A stretch of 64,000 bases of DNA from Rugalucina vietnamica (lineage: Eukaryota > Mollusca > Bivalvia > Lucinida > Lucinidae): positions 42,855,071-42,919,070 of the forward strand of contig OZ024880.1 in the NCBI GenBank assembly GCA_964017185.1. The letters are read 5' to 3'. Every line of letters starts with the position of its first letter. Positions within the stretch are counted from its first letter, which is position 1. Made by a program: the position numbers and the translations under genes. Below are positions 1-12,300 of this stretch, one piece after another. The notes beneath the pieces were generated by a model, which made no database searches, was not told where the DNA came from, and saw only the letters and a list, made by a program, of their open reading frames with translations.

Positions 1-88
1 ACAAATTCAAAAACTCAAATACAAATACATACTGCACTCAACAGGGGAAAGTTTATTTTACAAAATTTTGATACAAAATCAAAAAAAG
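1..88. other. AT-rich flank outside the satellite array
   Basis: This stretch is rich in A and in ACAAAT/CAAAA words and shows no match to the 177-bp monomer. Satellite sequence starts at about 89 with GGCCATTTTCA, directly after a run of seven A residues. I see no gene, promoter or TE end here. It is the only sequence in the window outside both arrays and the insert, so it probably marks the true left edge of the array, although a longer insertion truncated by the window cannot be excluded. Confidence 0.7.
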
Positions 89-356
89 GCCATTTTCAGA
101 TAGCTTTGAAACTATGGGCCATTTTCAAGTTAGCAGTACGTATAGTCAGAGAGCTTTGAAACTAATGAAATAGTACGTATAGTCAGAGAGTTTTGAAACT
201 AATGAAATTTGGGTCAAACTTAGGACTGGTCAGGACCTTGAAACAGGGCAAGTTTAAAGAAAATCGTTCGCTCAGTTTTCGAGATATCGAAGTTCGAAAT
301 AGCCGACCCCATACCCAATATGGGCAGTATGGGCCATATTCAAGTTAGCAGATCGT
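89..356 (+). repeat. Decayed edge monomers of the satellite
   Basis: Three truncated pieces of the monomer are joined out of register. One runs from about 89 to 113 (GGCCATTTTCA, then a piece beginning TAGCTTTGAAACTATGGG). The second runs from about 116 to 171 and ends within ATGAAAT. The third restarts at about 171 with AGTACGTATAGTCAGAGAG. Regular 177-bp spacing is established by about 330. The pieces carry TATAGTCAGAGAG, whereas almost every interior monomer of this array reads TATAGCACAGAG. Broken, out-of-phase, variant-rich monomers are typical of the edge of a tandem array, where unequal exchange does not homogenise copies. Confidence 0.85.
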
Positions 357-3300
357 ATAGCACAGAGTTTTGAAACTAATGAAATTTGGGTCAAACTTAG
401 GACTGGCCAGGACCTTGAAACTGGGCAAGTTTAAAGAAAATCGTTCGCTCAGTTTTCGAGATATCGAAGTTCGAAATAGCCGACCCCATACCCAATATGG
501 GCAGTATGGGCCATTTTCAAGTTAGCAGTACGTATAGCACAGAGTTTTGAAACTAATGAAATTTGGGTCAAACTTAGGACTGGTCAGGACCTTGAAACAG
601 GGCAAGTTTAAAGAAAATCGTTCGCTCAGTTTTCGAGATATCGAAGTTCGAAATAGCCGACCCCATACCCAATATGGGCAGTATGGGCCATTTTCAAGTT
701 AGCAGTACGTATAGCACAGAGTTTTGAAACTAATGAAATTTGGGTCAAACTTAGGACTGGTCAGGACCTTGAAACTGGGCAAGTTTAAAGAAAATCGTTC
801 GCTCAGTTTTCGAGATATCGAAGTTCGAAATAGCCGACCCCATACCCAATATGGGCAGTATGGGCCATTTTCAAGTTAGCAGTACGTATAGCACAGAGTT
901 TTGAAACTAATGAAATTTGGGTCAAACTTAGGACTGGTCAAGACCTTAAAACTGGGCAAGTTTAAAGAAAATCGTTCGCTCAGTTTTTGAGATATCGAAG
1001 TTCGAAATAGCCGACCCCATACCCAATATGGGCAGTATGGGCCATTTTCAAGTTAGCAGTACGTATAGCACAGAGTTTTGAAACTAATGAAATTTGGGTC
1101 AAACTTAGGACTGGTCAGGACCTTGAAACAGGGCAAGTTTAAAGAAAATCGTTCGCTCAGTTTTCGAGATATCGAAGTTCGAAATAGCCGACCCCATACC
1201 CAATATGGGCAGTATGGGCCATATTCAAGTTAGCAGTACGTATAGCACAGAGTTTTGAAACTAATGAAATTTGGGTCAAACATAGGACTGGTCAGGACCT
1301 TGAAACTGGGCAAGTTTAAAGAAAATCGTTCGCTCAGTTTTCGAGATATCGAAGTTCGAAATAGCCGACCCCATACCCAATATGGGCAGTATGGGCCATT
1401 TTCAAGTTAGCAGTACGTATAGCACAGAGTTTTGAAACTAATGAAATTTGGGTCAAACTTAGGACTGGTCAAGACCTTAAAACTGGGCAAGTTTAAAGAA
1501 AATCGTTCGCTCAGTTTTTGAGATATCGAAGTTCGAAATAGCCGACCCCATACCCAATATGGGCAGTATGGGCCATTTTCAAGTTAGCAGTACGTATAGC
1601 ACAGAGTTTTGAAACTAATGAAATTTGGGTCAAACTTAGGACTGGTCAGGACCTTGAAACTGGGCAAGTTTAAAGAAAATCGTTCGCTCAATTTTGGAGA
1701 TATCGAAGTTCGAAATAGCCGACCCCATACCCAATATGGGCAGTATGGGCCATTTTCAAGTTAGCAGTACGTATAGCACAGAGTTTTGAAACTAATGAAA
1801 TTTGAGTCAAACTTAGGACTGGTCAGGACCTTGAAACTGGGCAAGTTTAAAGAAAATCGTTCGCTCAGTTTTCGAGATATCGAAGTTCGAAATAGCCGAC
1901 CCCATACCCAATATGGGCAGTATGGGCCATTTTCAAGTTAGCAGTACGTATAGCACAGAGTTTTGAAACTAATGAAATTTGGGTCAAACTTAGGACTGGT
2001 CAGGACCTTGAAACAGGGCAAGTTTAAAGAAAATCGTTCGTTCAGTTTTCGAGATATCGAAGTTCGAAATAGCCGACCCCATACCCAATATGGGCAGTAT
2101 GGGCCATTTTCAAGTTAGCAGTACGTATAGCACAGAGTTTTGAAACTAATGAAATTTGGGTCAAACTTAGGACTGGTCAGGACCTTGAAACTGGGCAAGT
2201 TTAAAGAAAATCGTTCGCTCAGTTTTCGAGATATCGAAGTTCGAAATAGCCGACCCCATACCCAATATGGGCAGTATGGGCCATTTTCAAGTTAGCAGTA
2301 CGTATAGCACAGAGTTTTGAAACTAATGAAATTTGGGTCAAACTTAGGACTGGTCAGGACCTTAAAACTGGGCAAGTTTAAAGAAAATCGTTCGCTCAGT
2401 TTTCGAGATATCGAAGTTCGAAATAGCCGACCCCATACCCAATATGGGCAGTATGGGCCATATTCAAGTTAGCAGTACGTATAGCACAGAGTTTTGAAAC
2501 TAATGAAATTTGGGTCAAACTTAGGACTGGTCAGGACCTTGAAACTGGGCAAGTTTAAAGAAAATCGTTCGCTCAGTTTTCGAGATATCGAAGTTCGAAA
2601 TAGCCGACCCCATACCCAATATGGGCAGTATGGGCCATATTCAAGTTAGCAGATCGTATAGCACAGAGTTTTGAAACTAATGAAATTTGGGTCAAACTTA
2701 GGACTGGCCAGGACCTTGAAACTGGGCAAGTTTAAAGAAAATCGTTCGCTCAGTTTTCGAGATATCGAAGTTCGAAATAGCCGACCCCATACCCAATATG
2801 GGCAGTATGGGCCATTTTCAAGTTAGCAGTACGTATAGCACAGAGTTTTGAAACTAATGAAATTTGGGTCAAACTTAGGACTGGTCAGGACCTTGAAACA
2901 GGGCAAGTTTAAAGAAAATCGTTCGCTCAGTTTTCGAGATATCGAAGTTCGAAATAGCCGACCCCATACCCAATATGGGCAGTATGGGCCATTTTCAAGT
3001 TAGCAGTACGTATAGCACAGAGTTTTGAAACTAATGAAATTTGGGTCAAACTTAGGACTGGTCAGGACCTTGAAACTGGGCAAGTTTAAAGAAAATCGTT
3101 CGCTCAGTTTTCGAGATATCGAAGTTCGAAATAGCCGACCCCATACCCAATATGGGCAGTATGGGCCATTTTCAAGTTAGCAGTACGTATAGCACAGAGT
3201 TTTGAAACTAATGAAATTTGGGTCAAACTTAGGACTGGTCAAGACCTTAAAACTGGGCAAGTTTAAAGAAAATCGTTCGCTCAGTTTTTGAGATATCGAA

Positions 3301-6300
3301 GTTCGAAATAGCCGACCCCATACCCAATATGGGCAGTATGGGCCATTTTCAAGTTAGCAGTACGTATAGCACAGAGTTTTGAAACTAATGAAATTTGGGT
3401 CAAACTTAGGACTGGTCAGGACCTTGAAACAGGGCAAGTTTAAAGAAAATCGTTCGCTCAGTTTTCGAGATATCGAAGTTCGAAATAGCCGACCCCATAC
3501 CCAATATGGGCAGTATGGGCCATATTCAAGTTAGCAGTACGTATAGCACAGAGTTTTGAAACTAATGAAATTTGGGTCAAACATAGGACTGGTCAGGACC
3601 TTGAAACTGGGCAAGTTTAAAGAAAATCGTTCGCTCAGTTTTCGAGATATCGAAGTTCGAAATAGCCGACCCCTTACCCAATATGGGCAGTATGGGCCAT
3701 TTTCAAGTTAGCAGTACGTATAGCACAGAGTTTTGAAACTAATGAAATTTGGGTCAAACTTAGGACTGGTCAAGACCTTAAAACTGGGCAAGTTTAAAGA
3801 AAATCGTTTGCTCAGTTTTTGAGATATCGAAGTTCGAAATAGCCGACCCCATACCCAATATGGGCAGTATGGGCCATTTTCAAGTTAGCAGTACGTATAG
3901 CACAGAGTTTTGAAACTAATGAAATTTGGGTCAAACTTAGGACTGGTCAGGACCTTGAAACTGGGCAAGTTTAAAGAAAATTGTTCGCTCAATTTTGGAG
4001 ATATCGAAGTTCGAAATAGCCGACCCCATACCCAATATGGGCAGTATGGGCCATTTTCAAGTTAGCAGTACGTATAGCACAGAGTTTTGAAACTAATGAA
4101 ATTTGAGTCAAACTTAGGACTGGTCAGGACCTTGAAACTGGGCAAGTTTAAAGAAAATCGTTCGCTCAGTTTTCGAGATATCGAAGTTCGAAATAGCCGA
4201 CCCCATACCCAATATGGGCAGTATGGGCCATTTTCAAGTTAGCAGTACGTATAGCACAGAGTTTTGAAACTAATGAAATTTGGGTCAAACTTAGGACTGG
4301 TCAGGACCTTGAAACAGGGCAAGTTTAAAGAAAATCGTTCGCTCAGTTTTCGAGATATCGAAGTTCGAAATAGCCGACCCCATACCCAATATGGGCAGTA
4401 TGGGCCATATTCAAGTTAGCAGATCGTATAGCACAGAGTTTTGAAACTAATGAAATTTGGGTCAAACTTAGGACTGGCCAGGACCTTGAAACTGGGCAAG
4501 TTTAAAGAAAATCGTTCGCTCAGTTTTCGAGATATCGAAGTTCGAAATAGCCGACCCCATACCCAATATGGGCAGTATGGGCCATTTTCAAGTTAGCAGT
4601 ACGTATAGCACAGAGTTTTGAAACTAATGAAATTTGGGTCAAACTTAGGACTGGTCAAGACCTTAAAACTGGGCAAGTTTAAAGAAAATCGTTCGCTCAG
4701 TTTTTGAGATATCGAAGTTCGAAATAGCCGACCCCATACCCAATATGGGCAGTATGGGCCATTTTCAAGTTAGCAGTACGTATAGCACAGAGTTTTGAAA
4801 CTAATGAAATTTGGGTCAAACTTAGGACTGGTCAGGACCTTGAAACAGGGCAAGTTTAAAGAAAATCGTTCGCTCAGTTTTCGAGATATCGAAGTTCGAA
4901 ATAGCCGACCCCATACCCAATATGGGCAGTATGGGCCATATTCAAGTTAGCAGTACGTATAGCACAGAGTTTTGAAACTAATGAAATTTGGGTCAAACAT
5001 AGGACTGGTCAGGACCTTGAAACTGGGCAAGTTTAAAGAAAATCGTTCGCTCAGTTTTTGAGATATCGAAGTTCGAAATAGCCGACCCCATACCCAATAT
5101 GGGCAGTATGGGCCATTTTCAAGTTAGCAGTACGTATAGCACAGAGTTTTGAAACTAATGAAATTTGGGTCAAACTTAGGACTGGTCAAGACCTTAAAAC
5201 TGGGCAAGTTTAAAGAAAATCGTTCGCTCAGTTTTTGAGATATCGAAGTTCGAAATAGCCGACCCCATACCCAATATGGGCAGTATGGGCCATTTTCAAG
5301 TTAGCAGTACGTATAGCACAGAGTTTTGAAACTAATGAAATTTGGGTCAAACTTAGGACTGGTCAGGACCTTGAAACTGGGCAAGTTTAAAGAAAATCGT
5401 TCGCTCAATTTTGGAGATATCGAAGTTCGAAATAGCCGACCCCATACCCAATATGGGCAGTATGGGCCATTTTCAAGTTAGCAGTACGTATAGCACAGAG
5501 TTTTGAAACTAATGAAATTTGAGTCAAACTTAGGACTGGTCAGGACCTTGAAACTGGGCAAGTTTAAAGAAAATCGTTCGCTCAGTTTTCGAGATATCGA
5601 AGTTCGAAATAGCCGACCCCATACCCAATATGGGCAGTATGGGCCATTTTCAAGTTAGCAGTACGTATAGCACAGAGTTTTGAAACTAATGAAATTTGGG
5701 TCAAACTTAGGACTGGTCAGGACCTTGAAACAGGGCAAGTTTAAAGAAAATCGTTCGTTCAGTTTTCGAGATATCGAAGTTCGAAATAGCCGACCCCATA
5801 CCCAATATGGGCAGTATGGGCCATTTTCAAGTTAGCAGTACGTATAGCACAGAGTTTTGAAACTAATGAAATTTGGGTCAAACTTAGGACTGGTCAGGAC
5901 CTTGAAACTGGGCAAGTTTAAAGAAAATCGTTCGCTCAGTTTTCGAGATATCGAAGTTCGAAATAGCCGACCCCATACCCAATATGGGCAGTATGGGCCA
6001 TTTTCAAGTTAGCAGTACGTATAGCACAGAGTTTTGAAACTAATGAAATTTGGGTCAAACTTAGGACTGGTCAGGACCTTAAAACTGGGCAAGTTTAAAG
6101 AAAATCGTTCGCTCAGTTTTCGAGATATCGAAGTTCGAAATAGCCGACCCCATACCCAATATGGGCAGTATGGGCCATATTCAAGTTAGCAGTACGTATA
6201 GCACAGAGTTTTGAAACTAATGAAATTTGGGTCAAACTTAGGACTGGTCAGGACCTTGAAACTGGGCAAGTTTAAAGAAAATCGTTCGCTCAGTTTTCGA

Positions 6301-9300
6301 GATATCGAAGTTCGAAATAGCCGACCCCATACCCAATATGGGCAGTATGGGCCATATTCAAGTTAGCAGATCGTATAGCACAGAGTTTTGAAACTAATGA
6401 AATTTGGGTCAAACTTAGGACTGGCCAGGACCTTGAAACTGGGCAAGTTTAAAGAAAATCGTTCGCTCAGTTTTCGAGATATCGAAGTTCGAAATAGCCG
6501 ACCCCATACCCAATATGGGCAGTATGGGCCATTTTCAAGTTAGCAGTACGTATAGCACAGAGTTTTGAAACTAATGAAATTTGGGTCAAACTTAGGACTG
6601 GTCAGGACCTTGAAACAGGGCAAGTTTAAAGAAAATCGTTCGCTCAGTTTTCGAGATATCGAAGTTCGAAATAGCCGACCCCATACCCAATATGGGCAGT
6701 ATGGGCCATTTTCAAGTTAGCAGTACGTATAGCACAGAGTTTTGAAACTAATGAAATTTGGGTCAAACTTAGGACTGGTCAGGACCTTGAAACTGGGCAA
6801 GTTTAAAGAAAATCGTTCGCTCAGTTTTCGAGATATCGAAGTTCGAAATAGCCGACCCCATACCCAATATGGGCAGTATGGGCCATTTTCAAGTTAGCAG
6901 TACGTATAGCACAGAGTTTTGAAACTAATGAAATTTGGGTCAAACTTAGGACTGGTCAAGACCTTAAAACTGGGCAAGTTTAAAGAAAATCGTTCGCTCA
7001 GTTTTTGAGATATCGAAGTTCGAAATAGCCGACCCCATACCCAATATGGGCAGTATGGGCCATTTTCAAGTTAGCAGTACGTATAGCACAGAGTTTTGAA
7101 ACTAATGAAATTTGGGTCAAACTTAGGACTGGTCAGGACCTTGAAACAGGGCAAGTTTAAAGAAAATCGTTCGCTCAGTTTTCGAGATATCGAAGTTCGA
7201 AATAGCCGACCCCATACCCAATATGGGCAGTATGGGCCATATTCAAGTTAGCAGTACGTATAGCACAGAGTTTTGAAACTAATGAAATTTGGGTCAAACA
7301 TAGGACTGGTCAGGACCTTGAAACTGGGCAAGTTTAAAGAAAATCGTTCGCTCAGTTTTCGAGATATCGAAGTTCGAAATAGCCGACCCCTTACCCAATA
7401 TGGGCAGTATGGGCCATTTTCAAGTTAGCAGTACGTATAGCACAGAGTTTTGAAACTAATGAAATTTGGGTCAAACTTAGGACTGGTCAAGACCTTAAAA
7501 CTGGGCAAGTTTAAAGAAAATCGTTCGCTCAGTTTTTGAGATATCGAAGTTCGAAATAGCCGACCCCATACCCAATATGGGCAGTATGGGCCATTTTCAA
7601 GTTAGCAGTACGTATAGCACAGAGTTTTGAAACTAATGAAATTTGGGTCAAACTTAGGACTGGTCAGGACCTTGAAACTGGGCAAGTTTAAAGAAAATCG
7701 TTCGCTCAATTTTGGAGATATCGAAGTTCGAAATAGCCGACCCCATACCCAATATGGGCAGTATGGGCCATTTTCAAGTTAGCAGTACGTATAGCACAGA
7801 GTTTTGAAACTAATGAAATTTGAGTCAAACTTAGGACTGGTCAGGACCTTGAAACTGGGCAAGTTTAAAGAAAATCGTTCGCTCAGTTTTCGAGATATCG
7901 AAGTTCGAAATAGCCGACCCCATACCCAATATGGGCAGTATGGGCCATTTTCAAGTTAGCAGTACGTATAGCACAGAGTTTTGAAACTAATGAAATTTGG
8001 GTCAAACTTAGGACTGGTCAGGACCTTGAAACAGGGCAAGTTTAAAGAAAATCGTTCGCTCAGTTTTCGAGATATCGAAGTTCGAAATAGCCGACCCCAT
8101 ACCCAATATGGGCAGTATGGGCCATTTTCAAGTTAGCAGTACGTATAGCACAGAGTTTTGAAACTAATGAAATTTGGGTCAAACTTAGGACTGGTCAGGA
8201 CCTTGAAACTGGGCAAGTTTAAAGAAAATCGTTCGCTCAGTTTTCGAGATATCGAAGTTCGAAATAGCCGACCCCATACCCAATATGGGCAGTATGGGCC
8301 ATTTTCAAGTTAGCAGTACGTATAGCACAGAGTTTTGAAACTAATGAAATTTGGGTCAAACTTAGGACTGGTCAGGACCTTAAAACTGGGCAAGTTTAAA
8401 GAAAATCGTTCGCTCAGTTTTCGAGATATCGAAGTTCGAAATAGCCGACCCCATACCCAATATGGGCAGTATGGGCCATATTCAAGTTAGCAGTACGTAT
8501 AGCACAGAGTTTTGAAACTAATGAAATTTGGGTCAAACTTAGGACTGGTCAGGACCTTGAAACTGGGCAAGTTTAAAGAAAATCGTTCGCTCAGTTTTCG
8601 AGATATCGAAGTTCGAAATAGCCGACCCCATACCCAATATGGGCAGTATGGGCCATTTTCAAGTTAGCAGTACGTATAGCACAGAGTTTTGAAACTAATG
8701 AAATTTGAGTCAAACTTAGGACTGGTCAGGACCTTGAAACTGGGCAAGTTTAAAGAAAATCGTTCGCTCAGTTTTCGAGATATCGAAGTTCGAAATAGCC
8801 GACCCCATACCCAATATGGGCAGTATGGGCCATTTTCAAGTTAGCAGTACGTATAGCACAGAGTTTTGAAACTAATGAAATTTGGGTCAAACTTAGGACT
8901 GGTCAGGACCTTGAAACGGGGCAAGTTTAAAGAAAATCGTTCGCTCAGTTTTCGAGATATCGAAGTTCGAAATAGCCGACCCCATACCCAATATGGGCAG
9001 TATGGGCCATTTTCAATTTAGCAGTACGTATAGCACAGAGTTTTGAAACTAATGAAATTTGGGTCAAACTTAGGACTGGCCAGGACCTTAAAACTGGGCA
9101 AGTTTAAAGAAAATCGTTCGCTCAGTTTTCGAGATATCGAAGTTCGAAATAGCCGACCCCATACCCAATATGGGCAGTATGGGCCATTTTCAAGTTAGCA
9201 GTACGTATAGCACAGAGTTTTGAAACTAATGAAATTTGGGTCAAACTTAGGACTGGTCAGGACCTTGAAACAGGGCAAGTTTAAAGAAAATCGTTCGCTC

Positions 9301-12300
9301 AGTTTTCGAGATATCGAAGTTCGAAATAGCCGACCCCATACCCAATATGGGCAGTATGGGCCATTTTCAAGTTAGCAGTACGTATAGCACAGAGTTTTGA
9401 AACTAATGAAATTTGGGTCAAACTTAGGACTGGTCAGGACGTTGAAACTGGGCAAGTTTAAAGAAAATCGTTCGCTCAGTTTTCGAGATATCGAAGTTCG
9501 AAATAGCCGACCCCATACCCAATATGGGCAGTATGGGCCATTTTCAAGTTAGCAGTACGTATAGCACAGAGTTTTGAAACTAATGAAATTTGAGTCAAAC
9601 TTAGGACTGGTCAGGACCTTGAAACTGGGCAAGTTTAAAGAAAATCGTTCGCTCAGTTTTTGAGATATCGAAGTTCGAAATAGCCGACCCCATACCCAAT
9701 ATGGGCAGTATGGGCCATTTTCAAGTTAGCAGTACGTATAGCACAGAGTTTTGAAACTAATGAAATTTGGGTCAAACTTAGGACTGGTCAGGACCTTGAA
9801 ACAGGGCAAGTTTAAAGAAAATCGTTCGCTCAGTTTTCGAGATATCGAAGTTCGAAATAGCCGACCCCATACCCAATATGGGCAGTATGGGCCATTTTCA
9901 AGTTAGCAGTACGTATAGCACAGAGTTTTGAAACTAATGAAATTTGGGTCAAACTTAGGACTGGTCAGGACCTTGAAACTGGGCAAGTTTAAAGAAAATC
10001 GTTCGCTCAGTTTTCGAGATATCGAAGTTCGAAATAGCCGACCCCATACCCAATATGGGCAGTATGGGCCATTTTCAAGTTAGCAGTACGTATAGCACAG
10101 AGTTTTGAAACTAATGAAATTTGGGTCAAACTTAGGACTGGTCAGGACCTTGAAACTGGGCAAGTTTAAAGAAAATCGTTCGCTCAGTTTTCGAGATATC
10201 GAAGTTCGAAATAGCCGACCCCATACCCAATATGGGCAGTATGGGCCATTTTCAAGTTAGCAGTACGTATAGCACAGAGTTTTGAAACTAATGAAATTTG
10301 GGTCAAACTTAGGACTGGTCAGGACCTTGAAACTGGGCAAGTTTAAAGAAAATCGTTCGCTCAGTTTTCGAGATATCGAAGTTCGAAATAGCCGACCCCA
10401 TACCCAATATGGGCAGTATGGGCCATTTTCAAGTTAGCAGTACGTATAGCACAGAGTTTTGAAACTAATGAAATTTGGGTCAAACTTAGGACTGGTCAGG
10501 ACCTTAAAACTGGGCAAGTTTAAAGAAAATCGTTCGCTCAGTTTTCGAGATATCGAAGTTCGAAATAGCCGACCCCATACCCAATATGGGCAGTATGGGC
10601 CATTTTCAAGTTAGCAGTACGTATAGCACAGAGTTTTGAAACTAATGAAATTTGGGTCAAACTTAGGACTGGTCAGGACCTTGAAACTGGGCAAGTTTAA
10701 AGAAAATCGTTCGCTCAGTTTTCGAGATATCGAAGTTCGAAATAGCCGACCCCATACCCAATATGGGCAGTATGGGCCATATTCAAGTTAGCAGTACGTA
10801 TAGCACAGAGTTTTGAAACTAATGAAATTTGGGTCAAACTTAGGACTGGTCAGGACCTTGAAACTGGGCAAGTTTAAAGAAAATCGTTCGCTCAGTTTTC
10901 GAGATATCGAAGTTCGAAATAGCCGACCCCATACCCAATATGGGCTGTATGGGCCATTTTCAAGTTAGCAGTACGTATAGCACAGAGTTTTGAAACTAAT
11001 GAAATTTGGGTCAAACTTAGGACTGGTCAGGACCTTGAAACAGGGCAAGTTTAAAGAAAATCGTTCGCTCAGTTTTCGAGATATCGAAGTTCGAAATAGC
11101 CGACCCCATACCCAATATGGGCAGTATGGGCCATTTTCAAGTTAGCAGTACGTATAGCACAGAGTTTTGAAACTAATGAAATTTGGGTCAAACTTAGGAC
11201 TGGTCAGGACCTTGAAACTGGGCAAGTTTAAAGAAAATCGTTCGCTCAGTTTTCGAGATATCGAAGTTCGAAATAGCCGACCCCATACCCAATATGGGCA
11301 GTATGGGCCATATTCAAGTTAGCAGATCGTATAGCACAGAGTTTTGAAACTAATGAAATTTGGGTCAAACTTAGGACTGGCCAGGACCTTGAAACTGGGC
11401 AAGTTTAAAGAAAATCGTTCGCTCAGTTTTCGAGATATCGAAGTTCGAAATAGCCGACCCCATACCCAATATGGGCAGTATGGGCCATTTTCAAGTTAGC
11501 AGTACGTATAGCACAGAGTTTTGAAACTAATGAAATTTGGGTCAAACTTAGGACTGGTCAGGACCTTGAAACAGGGCAAGTTTAAAGAAAATCGTTCGCT
11601 CAGTTTTCGAGATATCGAAGTTCGAAATAGCCGACCCCATACCCAATATGGGCAGTATGGGCCATTTTCAAGTTAGCAGTACGTATAGCACAGAGTTTTG
11701 AAACTAATGAAATTTGGGTCAAACTTAGGACTGGTCAGGACCTTGAAACTGGGCAAGTTTAAAGAAAATCGTTCGCTCAGTTTTCGAGATATCGAAGTTC
11801 GAAATAGCCGACCCCATACCCAATATGGGCAGTATGGGCCATTTTCAAGTTAGCAGTACGTATAGCACAGAGTTTTGAAACTAATGAAATTTGGGTCAAA
11901 CTTAGGACTGGTCAAGACCTTAAAACTGGGCAAGTTTAAAGAAAATCGTTCGCTCAGTTTTTGAGATATCGAAGTTCGAAATAGCCGACCCCATACCCAA
12001 TATGGGCAGTATGGGCCATTTTCAAGTTAGCAGTACGTATAGCACAGAGTTTTGAAACTAATGAAATTTGGGTCAAACTTAGGACTGGTCAGGACCTTGA
12101 AACAGGGCAAGTTTAAAGAAAATCGTTCGCTCAGTTTTCGAGATATCGAAGTTCGAAATAGCCGACCCCATACCCAATATGGGCAGTATGGGCCATATTC
12201 AAGTTAGCAGTACGTATAGCACAGAGTTTTGAAACTAATGAAATTTGGGTCAAACATAGGACTGGTCAGGACCTTGAAACTGGGCAAGTTTAAAGAAAAT

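Noticed and set aside
1-88. End of a transposable element or a gene fragment at the left flank
   Set aside because: There is no terminal repeat, target duplication or open frame in the 88 bases available; too little sequence to decide.
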